DNA of 40,850 bases from Caballeronia megalochromosomata. GTDB lineage: Bacteria; Pseudomonadota; Gammaproteobacteria; Burkholderiales; Burkholderiaceae. Positions 34,182 through 40,850 of the stretch are shown piece by piece. Where the stretch lies: NCBI GenBank assembly GCA_001580565.1, contig LRBF01000003.1:1-40850 (forward strand). Direction: 5' to 3'. The notes beneath the pieces were generated by a model. The model had not been told where the DNA came from. It ran no database searches and saw nothing but the letters and a program-made list of their open reading frames with translations. The translations under genes were made by a program, and so were the position numbers. Position 1 is the first letter of the stretch. The number at the start of each line of letters is the position of its first letter.

Positions 34182-34883
34182 TCACACCATCGTCATCACT
34201 TCATGAACGGGAACGCGTGTCGTGCGAAAGCCATTGACCGGATGATCGTGCCGCGCATAACCGAACGCGATCCCGCACACCATCTGCCGCGCTTCGCCGA
34301 TGCCGAAGTACGAGCGAATGAATTTCGCGTGGCGCGCGAGTGCCGCTTGCGGCGTCGTGGCGACGCCGTGCGCATGCGCGGCCAGCAGAAACGATCCGAT
34401 GAACGCGCCGCAATCCACCGCCGCATACGGCCCCAGCTCGGCGGGAATCGTGACGATGGCGACGTGCGGCGCGCCGAACAGGCGGAAGTTCTCGAAGCTC
34501 TGCGCGGCGCGCCGATCGTGGTCGTGCCGTTCGATGCCGAGCGCCTGAAAGAGGCGATACCCCGCATCCCGGCGACGATCCCCGAACGGGCCGCGATATT
34601 CCTCCGGAAAGGGCAAATCCGAATCGACCTCGGTGGCGTGCGCCGCGTGCTCGACGAGCGCGCGGCGGAAGGCTTCGGTGGTGTGCGCCGACGCGATCGT
34701 CAGGTGCCACGGCTGCACGTTGCACCAGGACGCGCTTTTCCCGGCAATGCCGACGATGCTCGCGATAACGTCATCGGGGACGGGCGTCGTCTGGTAGGCG
34801 CGGCAGGTGAAGCGTCCCGACGACAGGCGTCTGAGCACGTCGAGATCGGATGCGGTGTCGGCGCCGATGAATTGCGCATGCAC
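34182..34883 (-). CDS. Nitroreductase-family flavoprotein
   Basis: FMN-binding protein of 233 aa. SSGRFTCRAYQTTPVPDDVI, then GKSASWCNVQPWHL (the FMN-phosphate-binding and dimer region), and late MVCGIAFGYA..HPVNGFRTTR are typical of NfnB/PnbA-like nitroreductases. It uses NAD(P)H to reduce nitro groups, quinones or enones; the substrate here is unknown. The start is GTG at 34883 with GGAGAT eight bases upstream. It lies 16 bp after the MmgE/PrpD gene. Confidence 0.84.
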   Translation of the reverse strand: MHAQFIGADTASDLDVLRRLSSGRFTCRAYQTTPVPDDVIASIVGIAGKSASWCNVQPWHLTIASAHTTEAFRRALVEHAAHATEVDSDLPFPEEYRGPFGDRRRDAGYRLFQALGIERHDHDRRAAQSFENFRLFGAPHVAIVTIPAELGPYAAVDCGAFIGSFLLAAHAHGVATTPQAALARHAKFIRSYFGIGEARQMVCGIAFGYARHDHPVNGFRTTRVPVHEVMTMV

Positions 34884-34899
34884 GATGGTATCTCCGTAG

Positions 34900-36303
34900 T
34901 CAGGCGGTCCACATGCCGGTGAGGTCCGACACCTTCATGCGCAGGTCCATTTTGCGCAATGCGGCGAGCAGGGTCCGCGCCCGTTCGGCGCCGATCACAT
35001 CGGCGGTGAGCGCCATGAACTTCGCGTCCTGTTCGCTTTCGGGCATCGGGTTCGCCGTCGTGCCGATCGGGTCCTCGACGAACACATGTTGCGACGTGCC
35101 GTCCCTGAACGCGATGTTCACATCGGCGACGAACTTGCCCGGATACTTCGCTTCGAGTTCCGGCGCCTCGACGATGCTGATGACGCGCGCCGCCGCGATC
35201 ACGGCATCGATATCGACCTCGCCCTTCAGAAAATCGCGATGCACGCCATAGCCGTTGCCCTTGCCGAGCAGCGTGAACGCCATCTGCACGGGCAGGCTGA
35301 ACTGCACGTGCTCGATGTTGCGCGGCGTGAACGCGTTGGCATTGGCCGCGCCCACCACGACGCTGAACGCGGGATGAATGCGCGCTTCGATATGTTCGAT
35401 GCCGGCGAGACGTCCGGCGAACGGGCGCAGCGCATCGATATAGGCATGCGTGCAATAGCAGGCGCAATACGCCTTGAGCCATGCCGTGCCGACTTCGAAC
35501 GGCCGGTCTAGCGTGAAGCGCGCCTGCGCGTCTTCAGCGGGACCGCGTTGCAGAAAGGTGCGAAAAAACCCCTTGTTTCCGGATAGAAACGAAGTCGGCC
35601 CGGTGATGCCCGCCTTCGCCATGTCGGCCGCGACCATGCCGTTGCGCGTGCCGATGCCCGCATGCACGCGCTTGACCGAGCCGCCTGTCGAGGTGTATTC
35701 GGTCGTGCCCGATGCATGGCTCAGCGCAATGGCGAGCGCGTGCAACGTGGTTTCGTCATCGAACTTGCGCAGCTTGGCTGCGACCGCCGCCGCGCCGAAC
35801 GTGGACAGCACGCCGTGCGGATGAAAGCCGCGCTTGAGCAGATCGGGCGCGGCCAGCATGCCGATGCGCGTATAGACCTCGTAACCCGCGACCATCGCCG
35901 TGATGACGTCCTCGAGGCTCGATCCGAGTTCCTCGCCGATCGCGAATGCGGCCGGAATCACGCAGCTTCCCGGATGACTCGCGCTCGGTCCGTGCGCATC
36001 GTCGTACTCGAAGCCGTGGCCGTACGCGCCATTGACGAACGCGGCGTCGGGCGCGCTCATCGTAAGCGTGCTGGCGCTGATGCGGCTGCGGCCGGGGCGC
36101 TGCTGCGCGCTTGCGTACGACAGCAGTTGCTTCGACCACGGCATCTGCGAAATGCCGATCTGCAGCGCGATCTGATCGCGCAACAATCGATTGACGCCGT
36201 CGAGCGCGGTGTCGTCGAGATGATCGAACTTCAGTTCCTGAATGAAGCGGACCACGGCGCGCTCCAGCGGCGCAGCGGCAAGGTCTCGAGATTGATTCGT
36301 CAA
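34900..36303 (-). CDS. MmgE/PrpD family protein
   Basis: Protein of 467 aa of the 2-methylcitrate dehydratase / cis-aconitate decarboxylase / iminodisuccinate epimerase family. Visible marks are DAAFVNGAYGHGFEYDDAH (109-127), HPGSCVIPAAFA, GFHPHGVLSTFGAA and VGTAWLKAYCACYCTHAYIDAL. I prefer a TTG start at 36303, because GGGAG lies seven bases before it; the ORF to 36390 begins in the promoter zone. First gene of a minus-strand operon, divergent from the IclR gene. The reaction is a dehydratase, decarboxylase or epimerase step on a polycarboxylate; which one cannot be told. Confidence 0.84.
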   Translation of the reverse strand: MTNQSRDLAAAPLERAVVRFIQELKFDHLDDTALDGVNRLLRDQIALQIGISQMPWSKQLLSYASAQQRPGRSRISASTLTMSAPDAAFVNGAYGHGFEYDDAHGPSASHPGSCVIPAAFAIGEELGSSLEDVITAMVAGYEVYTRIGMLAAPDLLKRGFHPHGVLSTFGAAAVAAKLRKFDDETTLHALAIALSHASGTTEYTSTGGSVKRVHAGIGTRNGMVAADMAKAGITGPTSFLSGNKGFFRTFLQRGPAEDAQARFTLDRPFEVGTAWLKAYCACYCTHAYIDALRPFAGRLAGIEHIEARIHPAFSVVVGAANANAFTPRNIEHVQFSLPVQMAFTLLGKGNGYGVHRDFLKGEVDIDAVIAAARVISIVEAPELEAKYPGKFVADVNIAFRDGTSQHVFVEDPIGTTANPMPESEQDAKFMALTADVIGAERARTLLAALRKMDLRMKVSDLTGMWTA

Positions 36304-36647
36304 AGCAATGCTCCCTGGTTGGACATCACGCGGTGCGTGCACGCGCGACCTCGATGTTTTAAACTCACAAACGTTAGGTAGTCTGTTCAACCGGCGAAGA
36401 CGTCGCCATGCGTATTAGCCCTTAGAAGAATTCGATGCGATGGAACAGTCCGTACATTGAAAAGCCGCACGCAGCCGAACGAGCGTTCGGTGCGCGAGAT
36501 TCGCGCTGTCGGAAGCCGCGTTTCACGCCAATTTCAGTATTTCAAAGTACGGAACACATTCGTGAAGCGGTTGACGTTCCCGGCGCGAAATCCTGTAATC
36601 GAAAGCATGAAGAAGCGCGCATCGCTTCAAACACAGTGGAGTGAATC
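36304..36647. promoter_or_regulatory. Divergent promoter region with paired 15-bp motif
   Basis: GTCCGTACATTGAAA at 36448-36462 and its inverted relative TTTCAAAGTACGGAA at 36540-36554 lie between the MmgE/PrpD operon and the IclR genes, with centres 92 bp apart. The same motif pair occurs at 38299-38370. No gene is supported here. Confidence 0.6.
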
Positions 36648-37502
36648 ATGTCGACGCAGCCGAGCCGCATTGCCGGAACACATCAGACGCGTTGGGATCC
36701 GGCGCTGATGGACAGCGCGCATGCGGCACGCGAGCAATCGAGTGCGGCGATGGTCGTGCCGCTCGCCCGCAGCCTCGCGATACTCGGCGCATTCACACCG
36801 CAGGAGCCGTGGCTCGGCAATCAGGAAATCGTCTTCGAAACGGGCATTCCCGCGCCTACCGTGTCGCGCATGTTGCGTTCGCTGGTGGCGCTCGGCTATC
36901 TGCGCTATTCGCCCGGGCAGCGCAAATACCGGCTCGCGGCGTCCGTGCTCTCGCTCGGCTATGCGGCCATCGCGCATTCGAGCGTGCAGCGCCTCGCGCG
37001 CCTCGAAATGCAGTCTTTCGCCGATGCGCACGGCACCTACGTCGTGCTCGCCGCGCGTGACCGGCTCGATGTCATCGTCCTCGAGACATGCGCGAGCAAG
37101 CCTGCGGCCATCGATCTCGAACTCCATGCGGGCGCGCGCCTGCGCATCGCTTCATCGCCGATGGGCTGGGCGCTGCTCGCCGCGCTGCCGGAACTCGAAC
37201 GCTTCTACCTGCTCGGCAACGTCGAGCGCCGGGCGGGGCGTGACTGGCCGCATTTGCGGCGACGCATCAGCGAAGGCATTTCGCAGACGCATAACGCCGG
37301 CTACTGCACCTCGCTCGGCGAATGGGAGCCGGACCTCGCGATCGTCGCGGCGCCGCTCGTGATTCGCGACCAGACGCCGCTCGTGCTGGCGTGCATCGGG
37401 CCGAGTGCGAAGCTCGGGCGCGCGCGCGTGGAACGTGAACTCGGGCCGCGTCTCGTGGCGGCGGCGCAGCATCTGCAAGAGCAGGTGCTTTTCGACGATT
37501 GA
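36648..37502 (+). CDS. IclR-family regulator
   Basis: Regulator of 284 aa. The winged HTH (LARSLAILGAF, WLGNQEIVFETGIPAPTVSRMLRSLVALGYLRYSPGQRKYRL) occupies about residues 38-95, followed by a GAF-like effector domain with GARLRIASSPMGWALLAALP. An N-terminal tail of about 35 residues is longer than usual. GGAG precedes the ATG. It is followed seven bp later by a second IclR gene. Probably controls the divergent MmgE/PrpD operon through the paired motif. Confidence 0.88.
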   Translation: MSTQPSRIAGTHQTRWDPALMDSAHAAREQSSAAMVVPLARSLAILGAFTPQEPWLGNQEIVFETGIPAPTVSRMLRSLVALGYLRYSPGQRKYRLAASVLSLGYAAIAHSSVQRLARLEMQSFADAHGTYVVLAARDRLDVIVLETCASKPAAIDLELHAGARLRIASSPMGWALLAALPELERFYLLGNVERRAGRDWPHLRRRISEGISQTHNAGYCTSLGEWEPDLAIVAAPLVIRDQTPLVLACIGPSAKLGRARVERELGPRLVAAAQHLQEQVLFDD

Positions 37503-37509
37503 GGCAACG

Positions 37510-38298
37510 ATGACGACCATAGCCGATACCACGCCCGTCACGCTGACCGTCGAACGCGGTCTCGAAGTGTTGCGCGCGTTTCGCGCCGAGCGCGCGCCTT
37601 TGTCGAACGCGGAACTGGTGCGTCGCACGGGCTTTCCCAAAGCGACGATCTCGCGCATCACCGCGACACTGATCCGCATCGGCTTTCTGCGGCGCGTGAG
37701 CGGCGGGCGGCAGTTCGAGCTGAGCGCGGGCGCGCTGAGCATCGGACACGCCTATCTCGAAGCCAGTCCCGTCACGCGCCTCGTCAATCCGTTTCTCCAG
37801 AAGCTCGCCGACAAGCTCGAATTGTGCGTCGCGCTCGCGGTGCCCGATCATCTGGACATGCTGTATATCGCGTGCAGGACGAGCGCGCGAATCGCGACAT
37901 TGCGGCTCGGCGTCGGCACCTTGCTGCCGATGGAAACGACATCGGTCGGGCGCGCGCATCTGTATGCGCTGCCCGAAGCGGAACGTCGCGCGCGCATTGC
38001 GGCGATCCTGGCGTCGCCCGGCAAGAACGCGGACATCGTGCGCAAGAATCTCGACACCGCGTTCGAGGATCTGCGCAAGACGGGCGTCTGCATGGCAGTC
38101 GGCGAATTCCAGCGCAATGCCTATGGCATCGCGTTGCCGCTGACGGTGGGCCGCACGCGCACGCTGATGTCGCTCAATTGCGGCGCGGTCGAACTCGAAC
38201 CGGACATGACCGCCATTCGCAAGCGCGCCATTCCCGAGCTTCACGCGGCCGGGCGCAGGCTCACCGAACTGCTCGCGGATGTCGATTGCGAGCCCTGA
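37510..38298 (+). CDS. IclR-family regulator
   Basis: Regulator of 262 aa. The HTH is at about 12-70 (VERGLEVLRAFRAERAPLSNAELVRRTGFPKATISRITATLIRIGFLRR). The effector domain includes VGTLLPMETTSVGRAHLYALPE and AYGIALPLTVG. Its stop codon abuts the first copy of the TTCCGTAC motif before the crotonase gene, so it is well placed to regulate the downstream operon. It is clearly a paralogue, not a recent copy, of the preceding IclR gene. Confidence 0.88.
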   Translation: MTTIADTTPVTLTVERGLEVLRAFRAERAPLSNAELVRRTGFPKATISRITATLIRIGFLRRVSGGRQFELSAGALSIGHAYLEASPVTRLVNPFLQKLADKLELCVALAVPDHLDMLYIACRTSARIATLRLGVGTLLPMETTSVGRAHLYALPEAERRARIAAILASPGKNADIVRKNLDTAFEDLRKTGVCMAVGEFQRNAYGIALPLTVGRTRTLMSLNCGAVELEPDMTAIRKRAIPELHAAGRRLTELLADVDCEP

Positions 38299-38370
38299 TT
38301 CCGTACTTCGAAACCCGCTTCGCCTCGCGCGCGCGGCGCCATGCAGACGAGCCGGTTTTGACGTACGGAA
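38299..38370. promoter_or_regulatory. Second inverted pair of the 15-bp motif
   Basis: TTCCGTACTTCGAAA at 38299-38313 and TTTTGACGTACGGAA at 38356-38370, centres 57 bp apart, upstream of the crotonase/CoA-transferase operon. Same consensus (TTCCGTAC-N-TTGAAA) as the pair at 36448-36554. Confidence 0.62.
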
Positions 38371-38451
38371 CAACGCGGCGCGCTGCGTTGACGCTATCGG
38401 CCCCGATGGTCACGATGGATTCAACGAATTCCAGAGAGAAAGGAAGAATCC

Positions 38452-39297
38452 ATGTCGGAGCATACGAAGTCCACGGTGTCATATGCGTCGTATGGCGCGC
38501 TCGCATTCGATCGCCCCGCGCGCGGCGTGCTGCGCATCACGCTGAACCGGCCGGAACGGCTCAATGCGCTCGATGCCCGCGGCCACGATGAACTCGCGCG
38601 CGTCTGGCGCGATGTCGATGAAGACCCGGACGTGAGCGCCGTGATCCTGTGCGGCGCGGGCCGCGCGTTTTCGGCGGGCGGCGACTTCGACATGGTCGAG
38701 GAAATGATCGAGTCCTTCGATGCGCGCGTGCGCGTGTGGCGCGAGTCGAAAGACCTCGTGTACAACATCATCAACTGCTCGAAGCCGATCGTCTCGGCGA
38801 TACACGGCTCGGCGGTCGGCGCGGGGCTCGTCGCCGCACTGCTCGCGGATGTGTCGATCGCGGCGCGCTCGGCGAAACTCGTCGATGGCCATACGCGCCT
38901 CGGCGTCGCGGCAGGCGATCATGCCGCGATCATCTGGCCGCTCCTGTGCGGCATGGCGAAGGCGAAGTATCACCTGATGCTGTGCGAGCCGGTGAGCGGC
39001 GAGAAGGCGGAACAGATCGGCCTCGTATCGCTTGCCGTGGAGGATGCCGAGCTTCAGGACACCGCGCTCTCCGTCGCCACGCGCCTCGTGAACGCCGCGC
39101 CTTCGGCGGTGCGGCTCACCAAGTACGCGCTCAACAACTGGCTGCGTCAGGCCGGCCCCACGTTCGATGCATCGCTCGCGCTGGAGATGTTCGGCTTCGG
39201 CGGCGCGGAAGTGCGCGAAGGCGTGGCGTCGTTCCGCGAAAAGCGCGCGCCCGCTTTTCCGGTGACCACGCCGGTCTCGCCCGCGCGCAACGCCTGA
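38452..39297 (+). CDS. Crotonase-family protein without the hydratase Glu pair
   Basis: Protein of 281 aa with crotonase oxyanion-hole segments (AFSAGGDFDM near 72-81; HGSAVGAG near 118-125). The positions of the two hydratase glutamates are V127 and H147. D156 in AAGDHAA lies where 4-chlorobenzoyl-CoA dehalogenase has its catalytic Asp region. It is therefore probably not a simple enoyl-CoA hydratase; isomerase, dehalogenase, decarboxylase or thioesterase chemistry is possible. AAGGAAG precedes the ATG. It forms an operon with the following CoA-transferase gene (14 bp). Confidence 0.82.
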   Translation: MSEHTKSTVSYASYGALAFDRPARGVLRITLNRPERLNALDARGHDELARVWRDVDEDPDVSAVILCGAGRAFSAGGDFDMVEEMIESFDARVRVWRESKDLVYNIINCSKPIVSAIHGSAVGAGLVAALLADVSIAARSAKLVDGHTRLGVAAGDHAAIIWPLLCGMAKAKYHLMLCEPVSGEKAEQIGLVSLAVEDAELQDTALSVATRLVNAAPSAVRLTKYALNNWLRQAGPTFDASLALEMFGFGGAEVREGVASFREKRAPAFPVTTPVSPARNA

Positions 39298-39311
39298 CAG
39301 GACGATCGCAC

Positions 39312-40496
39312 ATGGCCAAGGTTCTTGAAGGCATTCGCGTCCTCGATTTCGGACGCTATATCGCAGGGCCGTTCTGCGCAGCGCTGCTCGCGGATTTCGG
39401 CGCGCAGGTGATTCGCATCGACCGTGTCGGCGGCAGCGAGGACCGCTTCGTGATGCCGGTCACGGAGAGCGGCGAGGGCGCGTTCTTTCTGCAATCGAAC
39501 CGCAACAAGCGCTCGATCACGCTCGACATCGATCACCCTCAAGGCCGCGAGGTCGTGAAGCGGTTGGTGCGCGACGCCGACGTGGTCATCGCCAACATGC
39601 CGCCCACCACGCTCGCCAATCTCGGCCTCGATTATGAATCGCTGTGCGCGATCAGGCCGGACATCATTCTCACGGCGTCGTCGGCGTTCGGATCGCATGC
39701 GGATGCGGCCAATCGTGTCGGTTTCGATGGCGTCGGCCAGGCGATGAGCGGCGCGGTCTACATGTCGGGCACGCCGCAAAGCCCGGCCAAGGCGATGGTG
39801 CCCGTCGTCGATTTCGCCACCGCGCTGTCGTGCGCGCTCGGCACCGTGATGGCGCTGTATGAGCGGCGCACGAGCGGCAAGGGGCAAGTGGTCGAAGCGT
39901 CGCTTCTGCAAACCGCGTTGATGTTCGCGAGCGGCGCGCTGATCGAGGAAGCGGTGCTGTCCATCGATCGCCAGGCGACCGGCAACCGCAGCCCGATACA
40001 CGGACCGTCCGACATCTTCCGCACGCGCGATGGCTGGATCATCGTGCAGGTGATCGGGCAGCCGCTCTTCAGGCGCTGGGTGCGCATGATCGGCGATCCT
40101 GCGCTGATGGACGATCCGCGCTTCAGCGACGACCTGCGACGCGGCGAAAACGGCGCGGCGCTCAGCGACATGATGGCGGCGTGGTGTGCGTCGCGCACGC
40201 GCGAGGAAGCGCTCGGCGCGCTGGAAGCGGCGCGCATTCCGGCCGGTCCGGTCTATTCGCCGCGCGAGACGCTCGACGATCCGGCGATCCACGCGTCACA
40301 CGCCTTCGACTGGGTCGACTATCCGGGGCTCGCGCGCAAGGCGCCGATCGTCGTGTCGCCGGCGATGTTGTCGCGCACGCCGCCTTCGATTGAATCGCGG
40401 CCGCCGACCATCGGCGAGCACACGACGGAGATTCTGCGCGAAGCCGGTTATGGCGACGCGGAAATTCAGGCGCTGCGCGAACTCGGCGTGGCGTGA
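39312..40496 (+). CDS. Family III CoA-transferase (CaiB/BaiF)
   Basis: Protein of 394 aa: GIRVLDFGRYIAGPFCAALLADFGAQVIRID, LQSNRNKRSITLDID (60-74), GFDGVGQAMSGAVYMSG, and D167 in VPVVDFATAL as predicted acyl-accepting Asp. FLQSNRNKRS resembles formyl-CoA and oxalate-type transferases, but the substrate cannot be assigned. AGGA lies upstream of the ATG. It follows the atypical crotonase and precedes the ETF-QO remnant by 29 bp. Confidence 0.87.
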   Translation: MAKVLEGIRVLDFGRYIAGPFCAALLADFGAQVIRIDRVGGSEDRFVMPVTESGEGAFFLQSNRNKRSITLDIDHPQGREVVKRLVRDADVVIANMPPTTLANLGLDYESLCAIRPDIILTASSAFGSHADAANRVGFDGVGQAMSGAVYMSGTPQSPAKAMVPVVDFATALSCALGTVMALYERRTSGKGQVVEASLLQTALMFASGALIEEAVLSIDRQATGNRSPIHGPSDIFRTRDGWIIVQVIGQPLFRRWVRMIGDPALMDDPRFSDDLRRGENGAALSDMMAAWCASRTREEALGALEAARIPAGPVYSPRETLDDPAIHASHAFDWVDYPGLARKAPIVVSPAMLSRTPPSIESRPPTIGEHTTEILREAGYGDAEIQALRELGVA

Positions 40497-40525
40497 AGCC
40501 TTCATGTATCGGGAAGTCGAAGCTC

Positions 40526-40850
40526 ATGTCTCAAACGAATGTCCTCGAACAATATGGTCCACGCGAATCGATGGACTACGACGTGGTGAACGTCGGCGTC
40601 GGCCCGGTGGGAGTGTCTGCAGGGATTCGCCTGAAGCAGCGCGCGATGGAGCAGGGCGTCGAACTCGGCGTGTGCGTGCTGGACATAGGCTCTGAGATCT
40701 GCGCGCATATCCTGTCGCGCGCAGTCATGGATTCGCGGGAGCTCGATGAACTCATCCCGCACTGGTAAGAGCAGTGCTCGCCGGTCGACGTACTCGTGAC
40801 GGCAGACCGCTTTCTGACTCGCTCGGAATCCGGTGCGCTGCCGGGCACAA
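40526..40850 (+). pseudogene. Decaying ETF-ubiquinone oxidoreductase gene (N-terminus, runs off window)
   Basis: MSQTNVLEQYGPRESMDYDVV, GVGPVGVSAGIRLKQ and GVCVLDIGSEICAHILSRAVMD follow the N-terminus of ETF-QO closely, but with changes at normally invariant places (GGGPAGLSA, EKGSEIGAHILSGAVMD in functional forms). TAA at 40766-40768 stops the frame after ELIPHW. Homology continues in the same frame to the window end (TADRFLTRSESGA). The combination of an in-frame stop and relaxed conserved residues marks a pseudogene. The functional protein passes electrons from acyl-CoA dehydrogenases via ETF to quinone. Confidence 0.85.

Overview
The window (40,850 bp, GC-rich, strong G/C third positions) reads as part of a secondary replicon (chromid or megaplasmid) of a Burkholderiaceae betaproteobacterium, most like Burkholderia, Paraburkholderia or Caballeronia. 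The reasons are a Rep_3-type initiator divergent from parAB across an iteron-bearing origin, a Burkholderia-style porin, and dense catabolic clusters, each with its own LysR or IclR regulator. I saw no rRNA, tRNA, CRISPR array or intact insertion sequence.

Left part (1-12284): a sugar-porter MFS gene stands alone. Facing it is a minus-strand operon in the order ABC substrate-binding protein, ATPase, permease, FAD oxidoreductase, family III CoA-transferase, crotonase, seven-iron ferredoxin and a frameshifted LysR gene. It looks like an import, CoA-activation and oxidation unit for an unidentified carboxylic acid. A porin, a lipoprotein and a small membrane protein follow.

Replication region (about 12.3-18.6 kb): roughly 2 kb without intact genes holds a diverged duplication and three related palindromes, the best candidates for parS. 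Then come parB and parA (minus strand), an origin with direct and inverted copies of a 16-bp iteron of the type GGTGAGG..TTGTG, and the initiator gene (plus strand).

Catabolic part A (18.9-32.3 kb): a class A flavoprotein monooxygenase is divergent from a NahR-like LysR gene. Next are a DsbA/HCCA-isomerase-like protein, an atypical SDR, an aromatic-acid-type MFS transporter, an alpha-methylacyl-CoA racemase-like protein, and an operon of acyl-CoA dehydrogenase, MaoC protein, thiolase-like protein, DUF35 protein, two CoA-transferases and LysR. A 28-bp composite operator (TTCG-N7-CGAA-N7-TTCGAA) lies once before the dehydrogenase operon and twice, as a mirror image, between the SDR and the transporter. 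These three promoters therefore look like one regulon. The MaoC, thiolase-like and SDR proteins each lack a family catalytic residue, which recalls the retro-aldolase (Ltp2/DUF35) side-chain pathways of steroid degraders.

Catabolic part B (32.3-40.85 kb): a minus-strand operon encodes MmgE/PrpD, nitroreductase, DUF2889 and acetyl-CoA hydrolase/transferase proteins. Divergent from it are two IclR genes, a crotonase without the usual Glu pair, a fifth family III CoA-transferase and a decaying ETF-ubiquinone oxidoreductase gene that runs off the right edge. A repeated 15-bp motif (TTCCGTAC..TGAAA) in inverted pairs marks both promoter regions around the IclR genes. The five CaiB-fold proteins and one acetyl-CoA hydrolase-type protein point to CoA-bound organic acid catabolism throughout; the actual substrates cannot be read from the sequence.
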